A DNA stretch of 64,000 nt. It comes from an uncultured Prevotellaceae bacterium. GTDB taxonomy: Bacteria > Bacteroidota > Bacteroidia > Bacteroidales > Bacteroidaceae. Made by a program: the position numbers and the translations under genes. Below the pieces are notes generated by a model. The model had not been told where the DNA came from. It saw only the letters and a program-made list of their open reading frames with translations, and made no database searches. Positions 24,167 to 32,402 of this stretch are shown here, one piece after another (position 1 is the stretch's first letter; each line of letters starts with the position of its first letter). The stretch lies in contig CAMVJU010000003.1 of the NCBI GenBank assembly GCA_947167935.1, forward strand, positions 62,001 through 126,000. Reading direction: 5' to 3'.

Positions 24167-25120
24167 ATGAAGGGACTCGTCATTAAGAACACAGGCAGCT
24201 GGTACACCGTCCGCACAGACGATGGTCAGCTGCTTGATTGTAAGATAAAGGGAAACTTTCGTATCAAAGGCATACGAAGCACGAATCCTGTGGCTGTGGG
24301 CGACAGGGTGGAGGTGCGTATGCCACAGGCAGAGACCGAGGGTGGCCTGATCACGGGAATTGAGGATCGGAAAAACTACATCATCCGCAAGAGCATCAAC
24401 CTGTCGAAGCAGAGCCACATCATCGCAGCCAACGTCGACCAGGCCCTGCTCATCGTCACGGTGGCCAATCCTGAGACCAGCACCACCTTCATCGACCGTT
24501 TTCTGGCTTCTGCCGAAGCCTATCGTGTGCCTGTCATCCTCGTTTTCAACAAGACTGACCTGCTCGACGATGACCAGCGCCGCTATCAGCAGATGATGGT
24601 GCAGCTCTATGAGACCATCGGATACCAATGCCTGCAGGTATCTGCTGCCACGGGTGAGGGCTTCGACCAGCTGACTCCTCTCTTAGAGGGCAAGATAACC
24701 CTGCTCAGCGGCAACAGTGGGGTGGGGAAGTCCACCCTCATCAATCGCCTCGTGCCAGGTGCAAACCTGCGTACTGCTGATCTCAGCGATGCCCACAACA
24801 TGGGTATGCACACCACCACGTTCAGCGAGATGATACCTCTTACTTCTCACCTCTCACCTCTCACCTCTTATTTAATTGACACTCCGGGCATCAAGGGCTT
24901 CGGCTCTTTCGATATGGAGCCCGAGGAGATTTCCGGCTATTTCAAGGAAATCTTCCGCTTCTCCAAGGACTGCCGTTTCAATAACTGCACCCACACCCAC
25001 GAGCCGGGCTGTGCCGTGCTGCAGGCTTTGGAAGACCACTACATCGCTCAGAGCCGCTACCAGTCCTATCTCTCGATGCTGCAGGACAAGGACGAAGGCA
25101 AGTATCGTGCCGCCTACTGA
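24167..25120 (+). CDS. rsgA: Small ribosomal subunit biogenesis GTPase RsgA
   Basis: 317 aa circularly permuted GTPase that checks late 30S assembly. OB-fold N-terminus, then [10 protein letters not shown] (G4), [17 protein letters not shown] (G1), [13 protein letters not shown] (G3) and the zinc knuckle [16 protein letters not shown]. Between the switch region (TTTFSEM) and the DTPG motif, where the family has only a few residues, there is [12 protein letters not shown], encoded by a heptamer repeat (24838-24870). The insert lies close to the nucleotide-binding switch, so it may affect activity. Confidence 0.96.
   Translation: MKGLVIKNTGSWYTVRTDDGQLLDCKIKGNFRIKGIRSTNPVAVGDRVEVRMPQAETEGGLITGIEDRKNYIIRKSINLSKQSHIIAANVDQALLIVTVANPETSTTFIDRFLASAEAYRVPVILVFNKTDLLDDDQRRYQQMMVQLYETIGYQCLQVSAATGEGFDQLTPLLEGKITLLSGNSGVGKSTLINRLVPGANLRTADLSDAHNMGMHTTTFSEMIPLTSHLSPLTSYLIDTPGIKGFGSFDMEPEEISGYFKEIFRFSKDCRFNNCTHTHEPGCAVLQALEDHYIAQSRYQSYLSMLQDKDEGKYRAAY
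24838..24870. repeat. CTCACCT heptamer repeat, in frame in rsgA
   Basis: Three near-perfect heptamers (CTTCTCACCTCTCACCTCTC), read as SHLSPLTS just before the DTPG motif. Confidence 0.85.
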
Positions 25121-25184
25121 GCATTTTCTCTTCGCTTCCTTCATCCATGCAATAATTCGGCAACTCATGCGTTATTGATAATGT

Positions 25185-27371
25185 ATGCGCTGCTGTAGAA
25201 TCATATTGATCACCATAGCGGTGTTGGCTCTGGCTGCTTGCGGGGCCGACACCGCCATGAAGAAAGGTGACAAGTTTTTCGCCATAGGCGAGTATTATGA
25301 TGCAGCCAGCTGTTACAAGAAAGCCTACTCGCAGACCAAAGCCAAGGAGAAACCCCTGCGTGGACAGCGTGCCCTGAAGATGGCCGACTGCTATCGTCGT
25401 ATCAACTTCACCCAGAAAGCCATCGCTGCCTACAACAATGCCGTTCGCTACAAGCAGGCCGACACCACCGCCCTCTTCAGCCTGGCTCAGCTGCAGCTGA
25501 AGAACGGCAGCTATAAGGATGCCGAGAAGACTTTCCTGCTACTTATCGATAGCTTGGGCACCACGGAAAGAAAACTCACCTCTCTTGTCAATTCTCACAC
25601 CTCACACCTCTCACCTCTCACTTCCATGACTATCACCGGCCTCCAGTCGGCCCGTATGGCACCGCAATGGAAGGCCGAGGCCGACTATTCTGGCTATACG
25701 GTGAAGAAGCAGGACATCTTCAACTCCCGCCGTGCGGAATATTCACCTGCGCTGGTTGGCGACGACAGCGACCAGCTCTATTTCTCTTCGACACGCAATC
25801 AGGCCAAGGGCGACGAGGTGAGCGGCATCACCGGCATGAAGAATGCCGACATCTTCTTCTCGCAGAAGGACGACAAGGGAAAATGGAGTAAGCCGGAGCC
25901 TATCGAGAGCGACCTGAACAGCGAGGAGGACGAGGGGGCCTGCACCTTCTCGGCCGACTTCAAGACAATGTTCCTCACCGTCTGCAAGACCGATCCCAGC
26001 TATCCGCGCTATGCTCAGATAGCTACGGCGCAGCGCAGCGATGCCTCATGGGGAAAGGCTACGGTGCTCGATATCAGCCGTGACACGCTTTCCACATTCG
26101 CTCATCCTGCTCCCTCGCCCGATGGCCGCTGGCTCTATTTCGTCAGCGACATGCCTGGCGGCTTGGGTGGCTACGATATCTGGCGGGCTGAGCTCATTGG
26201 CAACAGCATCGCCAGCGTCGAAAATGTGGGCACTCCTATCAACACTCCGGGCGATGAAATGTTCCCCACCTTCCGTCCCAATGGCGACCTCTATTTCAGC
26301 AGCAACGGACATCCCGGCTTTGGCGGGTTGGATATATATATTGTTAGTGGTGAGAAGTTAGAGGTGAGAGGTGAGAGATTACCTGTCGACTCAAACCAGC
26401 TAGACAATTCTCTCACCACTCACCTCTCACCTCTCACCCCTGAGATTGAACATCCCGGTTCCCCTCTCAACTCTGCCGGCGATGACTTTGGCATGACCTT
26501 CGAGGGCCTGCACAACCGAGGCTACTTCAGCTCGAATCGTGGCGATGCCCGTGGCTGGGACCATATCTATTCCTTCGAGAAGAGCGAGGTGATACAGACC
26601 GTGAAGGGCTGGGTCTACGAGCAGGACGGCTATGAGTTGCCGCAGGGTCTTGTCTATATGGTGGGCAACGACGGCACGAACAAGAAGATATCTGTGCGTG
26701 GCGACGGCTCCTTCGAGGAGGAGATCAAGCCCAACGTCAGCTATGTCTTCCTCGGCACCTGTCGCGGCTTCCTCAACCATAAGGAGGAGCTGCGTGTGGA
26801 GCCTGTCCTGGAGAGCGAGGAGTATGTGCTGCAGTTTCCGTTGGCCTCCATCACCGCGCCTGTGCTCATCGACAACATCTTCTTCGACTTCGACAAGGCC
26901 ACGCTCAGGCCTGAGTCGACGGAGGCCCTCGACAAGCTTGTGGAGCTGCTGAACGAGAATGCCAACGTCACCATCGAGCTCAGCTCGCATACCGACAACC
27001 GTGGCTCCGACCAGTATAACGAGCGTCTCAGCCAGCGGCGTGCAGAGAGCGTGGTGAACTACCTCATCGAGCACGGCATCGCTGCCGACCGTCTCTCGCC
27101 TAAGGGTTATGGTGAGACGAAGCCGAAGACGATCAAGAAGAAGCTGACCGAGAAATACGACTGGCTGAAAGCCGACGATGTGCTGACGCCGGAGTTCATC
27201 GAGGCTCTGGGCGACGAGGAGAAGAAGGAAATCTGCCACCAGCTCAACCGCCGCACCGAGTTCATCGTCCTGCGCACTACCTATGGTATGTATGATGCCG
27301 AGGGCAAGGTGAAGCAGCAGCCTGCCAGGCAGCAGAAAGAGGAACCGCAAGAACAGGAGGACCTATGGTAG
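25185..27371 (+). CDS. PorE-like OmpA-family lipoprotein (TPR, PD40 propeller, OmpA C-terminus)
   Basis: 728 aa. Lipobox-like signal (LALAACG), TPR region (about 20-130), WD40/PD40 beta-propeller blades (about 170-450: YFSSTRNQAKGDEVSG, PSPDGRWLYFVSDMPGGLGGYDIWRA, GDLYFSSNGHPGFGGLDIY), a carboxypeptidase-regulatory-like domain (about 470-550), and a peptidoglycan-binding OmpA domain (about 560-680: FFDFDKATLRPES, LSSHTDNRGSDQYNERLSQRRAESV). This domain order is that of PorE, the T9SS component bound to peptidoglycan. T9SS-type cargo genes lie in the same window. Repeats add residues at about 131-147 and 386-420, outside the recognisable blades. Its stop overlaps the next gene by 7 bp. Confidence 0.82.
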   Translation: MRCCRIILITIAVLALAACGADTAMKKGDKFFAIGEYYDAASCYKKAYSQTKAKEKPLRGQRALKMADCYRRINFTQKAIAAYNNAVRYKQADTTALFSLAQLQLKNGSYKDAEKTFLLLIDSLGTTERKLTSLVNSHTSHLSPLTSMTITGLQSARMAPQWKAEADYSGYTVKKQDIFNSRRAEYSPALVGDDSDQLYFSSTRNQAKGDEVSGITGMKNADIFFSQKDDKGKWSKPEPIESDLNSEEDEGACTFSADFKTMFLTVCKTDPSYPRYAQIATAQRSDASWGKATVLDISRDTLSTFAHPAPSPDGRWLYFVSDMPGGLGGYDIWRAELIGNSIASVENVGTPINTPGDEMFPTFRPNGDLYFSSNGHPGFGGLDIYIVSGEKLEVRGERLPVDSNQLDNSLTTHLSPLTPEIEHPGSPLNSAGDDFGMTFEGLHNRGYFSSNRGDARGWDHIYSFEKSEVIQTVKGWVYEQDGYELPQGLVYMVGNDGTNKKISVRGDGSFEEEIKPNVSYVFLGTCRGFLNHKEELRVEPVLESEEYVLQFPLASITAPVLIDNIFFDFDKATLRPESTEALDKLVELLNENANVTIELSSHTDNRGSDQYNERLSQRRAESVVNYLIEHGIAADRLSPKGYGETKPKTIKKKLTEKYDWLKADDVLTPEFIEALGDEEKKEICHQLNRRTEFIVLRTTYGMYDAEGKVKQQPARQQKEEPQEQEDLW
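25577..25625. repeat. CTCACCT heptamer repeat, in frame in the PorE-like gene
   Basis: TCACACCTCACACCTCTCAC and further heptamers, read as [12 protein letters not shown] between the TPR and propeller regions. Confidence 0.85.
26343..26445. repeat. Inverted pair of heptamer repeats in the PorE-like gene
   Basis: An AGGTGAG-sense block (about 26343-26380, read as LEVRGERL) and a CTCACCT-sense block (about 26410-26443, read as THLSPLTP) face each other across about 30 bp. Together they can fold into a long mRNA hairpin. Both are in frame. Confidence 0.8.
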
Positions 27372-28672
27372 CATTGCCCGATGAGTTCGTCAGAACGACG
27401 CGCCAGCTGATGGGCGAGGAACGCTTCAGCCGCTATCTCTCCGCTTTCGACGAGCAGCCACCCGTTAGCATCCGCCTCAATCCCATGAAGGTCTCATTGG
27501 ACTCATTGGCCCCATTGGCCTCATTGACCCAGACCGTCCCTTGGTGCCGCAATGCCTACTATCTCTCCGAGCGTCCCAACTTCACTTTCGACCCGCTGCT
27601 GCACGCCGGCTGCTACTATGTGCAGGAGGCCGCCTCGATGTTTCTCGACACCGTGTTGCACCAGCACCTCACACCTCTTACCTCATACCCCTCACCTCTC
27701 ACCGCCCTCGACCTCTGCGCTGCCCCTGGCGGCAAGTCCACGCTGTTGAGGAGTGTCCTGCCCGAGGGAAGTGTGCTCTACAGCAACGAGCCTGTGCCCA
27801 AGCGTGCCAGCATCCTACTGGAGAACATCACGAAGTGGGGCTACCCCGACTGCCACGTCACCAACAACTATCCCCGCGACTATGTGCGCTCAGGCCTGAA
27901 GTTCGACATCATCCTCTGCGATGTGCCCTGCTCTGGCGAGGGCATGTTCCGCAAGGACCCGCAGACCATCGGCGAGTGGAGTTCGCAGAACGTAGAGAAA
28001 TGCTGGCGACTGCAGCGCGACATCGTCAGCGACGCGTGGGCCTGTCTCAACGACGGCGGCTTGCTCATCTACAGCACGTGTACCTTCAATACAAAAGAAA
28101 ACGAGGAGAATATCCGTTGGATACTCGACACCTTCGATGCTGAGCTGCTGCCCGTAGACACTGAGGCTGATTGGGGCATCATCGGCTCCTTGCTGCCAGG
28201 CTTCCACGGGCCCGTCTATCGCTTCATCCCCGGCATCACCCGCAGCGAGGGCCTCTTCATGGCAGTCGTGAGAAAGAGGAGAGAGGCAAGAGGAGAGAGA
28301 AGAGAGAATGGTGGAAAGAAAAGAGAGGAAAAAGAAAAGAGGAAAGAGAATGGTGGAAAGAGAAGAGAGGGAAAAGGAAAGAGGAAAGAGAATGGCTTGA
28401 GAATTCTCACTCCACCCTCCATCACAAATGTCTCACCTCACACCTCTCACCTCACACCTCAAATAAGCCTTTCCTACCCTCAGGCCATCAGCTATCTGCA
28501 GCGTCAGGCCCTCCAGCTTCCTCCCGACACGCCGCTTGGGCTTGTGCAGGTGTGCTATCAGGGTTATCCGCTTGGAATGGTGAAGAATCTCGGCACCCGT
28601 GCCAACAATCTCTATCCCAAGGAGTGGGCCATCAAGTCCACCCACGCCCCTTTAGAGACTGTCACGCTTTAA
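27365..28672 (+). CDS. RsmF/NOL1-type rRNA (cytosine-C5) methyltransferase
   Basis: 435 aa SAM-dependent m5C methyltransferase. The core has the SAM site ALDLCAAPGGKST (about residue 114), CDVPCSGEGMFRKDP (motif IV Cys, about 186) and YSTCTFNTKENEENI (motif VI catalytic Cys, about 237), then a C-terminal RsmF-like extension with YQGYPLGMVKNLGTRANNLYPKEWAI. Four repeat blocks are in frame: SLDSLAPLASLT (27497-27534), HLTPLTSYPSPLT (27660-27704, directly before the SAM motif), a Lys/Arg/Glu-rich tract of about 44 residues (28264-28395) and NVSPHTSHLTPQ (28428-28468). It overlaps the porE-like gene by 7 bp. Confidence 0.92.
   Translation: MVALPDEFVRTTRQLMGEERFSRYLSAFDEQPPVSIRLNPMKVSLDSLAPLASLTQTVPWCRNAYYLSERPNFTFDPLLHAGCYYVQEAASMFLDTVLHQHLTPLTSYPSPLTALDLCAAPGGKSTLLRSVLPEGSVLYSNEPVPKRASILLENITKWGYPDCHVTNNYPRDYVRSGLKFDIILCDVPCSGEGMFRKDPQTIGEWSSQNVEKCWRLQRDIVSDAWACLNDGGLLIYSTCTFNTKENEENIRWILDTFDAELLPVDTEADWGIIGSLLPGFHGPVYRFIPGITRSEGLFMAVVRKRREARGERRENGGKKREEKEKRKENGGKRREGKGKRKENGLRILTPPSITNVSPHTSHLTPQISLSYPQAISYLQRQALQLPPDTPLGLVQVCYQGYPLGMVKNLGTRANNLYPKEWAIKSTHAPLETVTL
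27497..27534. repeat. Short TCATTGGMC tandem repeat in the RsmF-type gene
   Basis: TCATTGGACTCATTGGCC and two further near copies, read as Ser-Leu-Asp/Ala repeats. Confidence 0.65.
27660..27704. repeat. Heptamer repeat, in frame in the RsmF-type gene
   Basis: Degenerate CTCACCT copies, stop-free sense, immediately before the SAM-binding motif. Confidence 0.8.
28264..28395. repeat. Purine-rich AGAGGA/AAAGAG tract in the RsmF-type gene
   Basis: About 130 bp of almost pure purine with three near-identical sub-blocks centred on GAATGGTGGAAAG or GAATGG. It encodes Lys, Arg, Glu and Gly almost exclusively. Confidence 0.85.
28428..28468. repeat. Heptamer repeat, in frame in the RsmF-type gene
   Basis: Degenerate CTCACCT copies read as SPHTSHLTP, separated from the purine tract by about 30 bp. 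Confidence 0.8.
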
Positions 28673-28719
28673 ACACATTCCACTTGACATCCTTTCCGTT
28701 GAACTCTACAACAATTTAT

Positions 28720-28782
28720 GGAGGCTCCGGAGAAAAATTTGGAGGCTCCACAGAAAAATTTGGAGGCTCCACAGCAAATTTT
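28720..28782. repeat. 21-bp repeat array, three units
   Basis: Three near-identical units at 28720, 28741 and 28762: GGAGGCTCC, then GGAG, ACAG or ACAGC and an A/T run. They fill the space between the convergent RsmF-type and DUF1846 genes and may act as a two-way terminator or buffer. Confidence 0.88.
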
Positions 28783-28795
28783 AGAGGTTATCTTC

Positions 28796-30262
28796 CTATT
28801 TCTTTTTGACTGGATCGCATGTGAGGCCGCAGCCCAGCTTCTTGAATATCTTGCGGTCTACCTCGCTGAGCATCACGGTGCTGTGCACCTGGCAATGGCG
28901 CAGACGGGGTAGCTGCTCCAGGGCGTGGCGGCATTGCTCGTCATCGTTGGAGAGCACGCTGAGGGCTACCAGCACCTCGTCGGTGTGCAGACGCGGATTT
29001 CTGGCGCCCAGATATTCGGTCTTCGTCTTCTGAACGGGCTCGATGAGGCTCTGCGGGATGAGCTTGGCATCGTGGTCGATGCCAGCGAGATGCTTGGTGA
29101 CATTGAGCAGCAAGGCTGCTGAACAGCCTAGCAGGGGCGACGACTTGGCCGTGATAATGGTGCCGTCGTCGAGCTCCATGGCGGCGGCGGTGTGTCCGCT
29201 CAGCTCCTTCTTGGCAGCAGCAGCCACGGTGACGCGACGGTAGGCGGTGGTGATCTTCGCCTGATTGAAGAGCATGAGTATCTTGTTCACCTCGCTCTCG
29301 TTGTCGGCACCCTCGGCCATCTTGTTCGTCGCATCGTAATAGCGGCGGATAATCTCCTCGCGGGAGGCGTTGCAGCACACCTCGTCGTTGCTGATGCAGA
29401 AGCCCACCATGTTGACCCCCATGTCGGTAGGCGACTTATAGGGACTGCCGCCATAGATGCCCTCGAAGAGTGCGTTGAGCACGGGGAAGATTTCGATGTC
29501 GCGGTTGTAGTTGACGGCAATCTTATCATAGGCCTCGAGGTGGAACGGGTCGATCATGTTCACGTCGTTGAGGTCGGCGGTGGCAGCTTCGTAGGCAATG
29601 TTTACAGGATGCTTCAGCGGCAGGTTCCACACGGGGAAGGTCTCGAACTTGGCGTAGCCGGCACGGATGCCGCGCTTGTTCTCGTTGTAGAGCTGGCTGA
29701 GGCAGACGGCCATCTTGCCGCTTCCAGGACCGGGAGCAGTTACGATGACGAGCTCGCGAGAGGTCTCCACATAGTCGTTCTTGCCGAAGCCCTCGTCGCT
29801 GGCTATCAGTTCAACATTGTGAGGATAGCCGTCGATCAGATAGTGTACGTAGGAACGGATGCCGAGACGCTCCAGACGATGGCGGAATTGGTCGGCGGCG
29901 TGCTGGCCGTTGTAATGGGTGATGACGACCGAGCCCACCATGAACTGTCGATTCATAAACTCCTCACGCAGGCGGAGCACGTCTTCGTCGTAGGTGATGC
30001 CGAGGTCGGCGCGAATCTTATTTTTCTCGATGTCCTCAGCGTTGACCACAATCACAATCTCGATGCTGTCGCGCAGCTGGGCTAGCATCCGCAGCTTCGA
30101 GTCGGGCTTGAAACCTGGCAAGACGCGCGATGCATGGTGGTCGTCGAAGAGCTTGCCGCCTAGCTCCATGTAAAGCTTGCCGTCAAACTGTGCGATGCGC
30201 TCGCGGATGTGCTCTGACTGTATCTTCAGATACTTCTCGTTGTCGAATCCTATCTTCTGCAT
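28796..30262 (-). CDS. DUF1846 (UPF0371) family protein
   Basis: 488 aa conserved cytosolic protein. It contains ELGGKLFDDHHASRVLPGFKPDSKL, ITHYNGQHAADQFRHRLERLGI and a glycine-rich VTAPGPGSGKMAVCLSQLYNE, consistent with a nucleotide-binding site. Members are widespread in Firmicutes and Bacteroidota; their biochemical role is not established as far as I know. Complete. Promoter TAACTTTGC at 30316-30308 on this strand. Confidence 0.9.
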   Translation of the reverse strand: MQKIGFDNEKYLKIQSEHIRERIAQFDGKLYMELGGKLFDDHHASRVLPGFKPDSKLRMLAQLRDSIEIVIVVNAEDIEKNKIRADLGITYDEDVLRLREEFMNRQFMVGSVVITHYNGQHAADQFRHRLERLGIRSYVHYLIDGYPHNVELIASDEGFGKNDYVETSRELVIVTAPGPGSGKMAVCLSQLYNENKRGIRAGYAKFETFPVWNLPLKHPVNIAYEAATADLNDVNMIDPFHLEAYDKIAVNYNRDIEIFPVLNALFEGIYGGSPYKSPTDMGVNMVGFCISNDEVCCNASREEIIRRYYDATNKMAEGADNESEVNKILMLFNQAKITTAYRRVTVAAAAKKELSGHTAAAMELDDGTIITAKSSPLLGCSAALLLNVTKHLAGIDHDAKLIPQSLIEPVQKTKTEYLGARNPRLHTDEVLVALSVLSNDDEQCRHALEQLPRLRHCQVHSTVMLSEVDRKIFKKLGCGLTCDPVKKK

Positions 30263-30307
30263 AATTTAAAAATGTACGCGCGAGGACGTCCTCTCGTAAA
30301 ACAAAGT

Positions 30308-30316
30308 GCAAAGTTA
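30308..30316 (-). promoter_or_regulatory. -7 element for the DUF1846 gene
   Basis: TAACTTTGC on the minus strand, 46 bp before the ATG at 30262. Confidence 0.65.
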
Positions 30317-30402
30317 CAATATTTTTCCGAAAAACGTGGCTTCCCTTCCAAAAAAATATCAAAGTTCCGTAGGAAACTGACGGCTGTTTGTGAAAAAAGG
30401 TG

Positions 30403-30410
30403 TAACTTTG
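30403..30410 (+). promoter_or_regulatory. -7 element for the PAP2 gene
   Basis: TAACTTTG, 8 bp before the ATG at 30419. Confidence 0.65.
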
Positions 30411-30418
30411 CTGCCGAA

Positions 30419-30979
30419 ATGATGAAGAAGATTATTTTTTTGTTTTGTCTGCTGACGACGTTGAATGTCAGCGCGCAACAGCAGCACAGTGATGCTGTGG
30501 ACGATGTGTTGCAGCATGTGCCTATGGCTGCCGTTTATGGATTGAGGGTATGTGGCGTGCAGAGCGACTCACAGTCGTGGACGGAGTTTCTGGCCACATC
30601 GGCCTCTGCCTATATCTTGAGTGCCGGTACAGCGTATGTGCTCAAACATTCATGCAACGAGTTGCGTCCTGACAAGAGCGATCGTCGATCGCTGCCTTCA
30701 GGACACGCCACTTTTGCCTTTGCAGGTGCCACCGTGCTGATGCATGAATACGGGCACCTGTCGCCCTGGATTACTGTTGGAGGCTATACGCTCGCCACGC
30801 TTGTCTCAGCCGACCGTGTGCGTCTGGACCGTCATTATGTGCACGATGTGTGTGCTGGTGCTGCCATCGGCATCGGCGCTACCGAGCTGACCTACTGGCT
30901 GAAACGTAAGTTCATAAAGAACCGCAACATCGATGTCAGCTTCAATGGCTTCCAGTTCGATGTTGCGGTGAGATGGTGA
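30419..30979 (+). CDS. PAP2-family phosphatase, exported
   Basis: 186 aa with a signal peptide (MMKKIIFLFCLLTTLNVSA). PAP2/vanadium-haloperoxidase phosphatase triad: KHSCNELRP, SLPSGHATFAFAGA and RVRLDRHYVHDV. It probably removes phosphate from lipids such as undecaprenyl or PG phosphate. The open frame begins at 30272, but the promoter at 30403-30410 fixes the start at ATG 30419 or 30422. Confidence 0.85.
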   Translation: MMKKIIFLFCLLTTLNVSAQQQHSDAVDDVLQHVPMAAVYGLRVCGVQSDSQSWTEFLATSASAYILSAGTAYVLKHSCNELRPDKSDRRSLPSGHATFAFAGATVLMHEYGHLSPWITVGGYTLATLVSADRVRLDRHYVHDVCAGAAIGIGATELTYWLKRKFIKNRNIDVSFNGFQFDVAVRW

Positions 30980-31003
30980 TTTCCAATCTCTGATAGCTAA
31001 GTG

Positions 31004-31474
31004 CTAGAATTTTGCCATCTTAATGGCTACGATGGCGCACTCGTCGCCTTTGTTTCCCAAACGACCGCCAGCACGGTCGCGAGCCTGCTGCATGTCGTTG
31101 GTGGTGAGTAGTCCGTAGATGACGGGGATGTTGCTCGTGGCGTTCAAACGTGCTATTCCTGCAGTAACACCCTGACAGATGTAGTCGAAATGGGGCGTCT
31201 CGCCGCGAATGACAGAGCCGAGGATGATAACGGCATCGTAGCCGTCGTTCAGCGTCATCTGGTGTGCACCATAGATCAGCTCGAAGGAGCCGGGCACGCG
31301 CTTCACGTGAATGTTCTCAGGTAGTGCGCCGTGTTTTTCCAGAGTATTGACACAGCCGTCGAGCAGTGCACCGGTAATCCCAGGATTCCATTCGGCCACA
31401 ACAATGCCGAAAATCATGTTCGACGCATCGGGTACGCTCTGCGCGTCGTAGGCTGACAGGTTGCTTGTTGCCAT
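31004..31474 (-). CDS. ribH: 6,7-dimethyl-8-ribityllumazine synthase
   Basis: 156 aa riboflavin-pathway enzyme joining the pyrimidine intermediate with dihydroxybutanone phosphate. Family motifs: [50 protein letters not shown] and the C-terminal [14 protein letters not shown]. Complete. A heptamer repeat lies between it and the TPR gene upstream (31478-31507). Confidence 0.96.
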   Translation of the reverse strand: MATSNLSAYDAQSVPDASNMIFGIVVAEWNPGITGALLDGCVNTLEKHGALPENIHVKRVPGSFELIYGAHQMTLNDGYDAVIILGSVIRGETPHFDYICQGVTAGIARLNATSNIPVIYGLLTTNDMQQARDRAGGRLGNKGDECAIVAIKMAKF

Positions 31475-31477
31475 CTT

Positions 31478-31507
31478 AGAGGTGAGTGGTGTGAAGTGAG
31501 AGGTGTA
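31478..31507. repeat. Heptamer repeat upstream of ribH
   Basis: GAGGTGAGTGGTGTGAAGTG-type degenerate copies fill the gap between the TPR gene's stop (31514) and the ribH start. Confidence 0.7.
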
Positions 31508-31513
31508 AAACCC

Positions 31514-32260
31514 TTACTGCGACAGGCGCTCAATGTATTCGTCGATGATGTCGACGTAATAGGATGACTGAGAAATGCCGCTGATACCCTTGGCACGCTC
31601 ATACTGCTTCACCTTCTTATACATCTCCAGTGCCTCATTCTTCTTGCCCTGAGCCTCCAGGATCTCACCGGCCTGAATGTAGTAGATAGGACTCTGCAGG
31701 ATATTGTCGGCCTTCTCGCCAGCCTGCTGCAGGGCTTTCACAGCTTCGTCCAGCTTGTTCACATGAGCGTAGGCGTTGCCAAGAGCAGCACGTGCTGCAG
31801 GCGAGATGAGCAGGTCGCCGGCATCGTCAAACTTCTCCAGATACTTCACGGCCTCTTCCCACTTGTCCATGTGAGCATAGCACAGACCGGCATAGAGGTT
31901 GGCCACGTTGCCGGCAGGTGTTGAAGAATACTCGTCGGCAATCTTCAGGAAGCCCATGCTCTTCGTAGCGCTGTCGCCATTGAGAGCTGCAAGATAGTTC
32001 TGTTCGCTGAAGTCGTTCATGCCGTTCATCAGTGCCTCCTCGGCGTTGTACATGCTTGTCTGGGGCACGACGGATGCCGTCTGGGCCTCACGCAGCTTGG
32101 CAGCCTTGTGGTTGTTCCAGAAAACGATACCAACAATGATAGCCACGATAGCGATGACGCCGCCGATGATCAGGTTCTTGTACTTGAGGATGAAATCCTC
32201 TTTCTTGTTCAGGGCCGGCTGAGTCTCAGCGTTGGCCTTTTTTGCAATTTTTTCTGCCAT
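31514..32260 (-). CDS. Membrane-anchored TPR protein
   Basis: 248 aa. Charged N-terminus, a single transmembrane segment (LIIGGVIAIVAIIVGIVFW, about residues 30-48), then tetratricopeptide-like repeats (AGLCYAHMDKWEEAVKYLEKF, ALGNAYAHVNKLDEAVKALQQAGEKA, YYIQAGEILEAQGKKNEALEMYKKV). Resembles YfgM-type tol-pal-like periplasmic TPR proteins. Role unknown; it is the probable first gene of an operon with ribH. Confidence 0.85.
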   Translation of the reverse strand: MAEKIAKKANAETQPALNKKEDFILKYKNLIIGGVIAIVAIIVGIVFWNNHKAAKLREAQTASVVPQTSMYNAEEALMNGMNDFSEQNYLAALNGDSATKSMGFLKIADEYSSTPAGNVANLYAGLCYAHMDKWEEAVKYLEKFDDAGDLLISPAARAALGNAYAHVNKLDEAVKALQQAGEKADNILQSPIYYIQAGEILEAQGKKNEALEMYKKVKQYERAKGISGISQSSYYVDIIDEYIERLSQ

Positions 32261-32311
32261 TATGTGTTTTATTTTATTCTGTTTTCTTCTTAGGAAATTC
32301 GATTTGCGGGC

Positions 32312-32320
32312 GCAAAATTA
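32312..32320 (-). promoter_or_regulatory. -7 element for the TPR-ribH operon
   Basis: TAATTTTGC on the minus strand, 52 bp before the ATG at 32260; divergent from the recF promoter. Confidence 0.6.
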
Positions 32321-32384
32321 CTGAAAATCTCGCAGATAGTGAAATTTATTTCCCACTTTTTTTGCTTTTCAGCCCTAAAAGCTG

Positions 32385-32392
32385 TAAATTTG
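32385..32392 (+). promoter_or_regulatory. -7 element for recF
   Basis: TAAATTTG, 10 bp before the recF ATG at 32403. Confidence 0.55.
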
Positions 32393-32402
32393 CACAAAAT
32401 TT

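Noticed and set aside
26427..27350. 307-codon minus-strand frame opposite the PorE-like gene
   Set aside because: Shadow of the OmpA and regulatory domains; no family resemblance and no promoter or ribosome-binding site.
28718..28912. 64-codon frame beginning in the 21-bp array at 28.7 kb
   Set aside because: Repeat translation (EAPxKNL) followed by an antisense stretch of the DUF1846 gene; not a gene.
29192..30085. 297-codon plus-strand frame opposite the DUF1846 gene
   Set aside because: Shadow frame with no recognisable motif; the minus-strand gene is conserved over its whole length.
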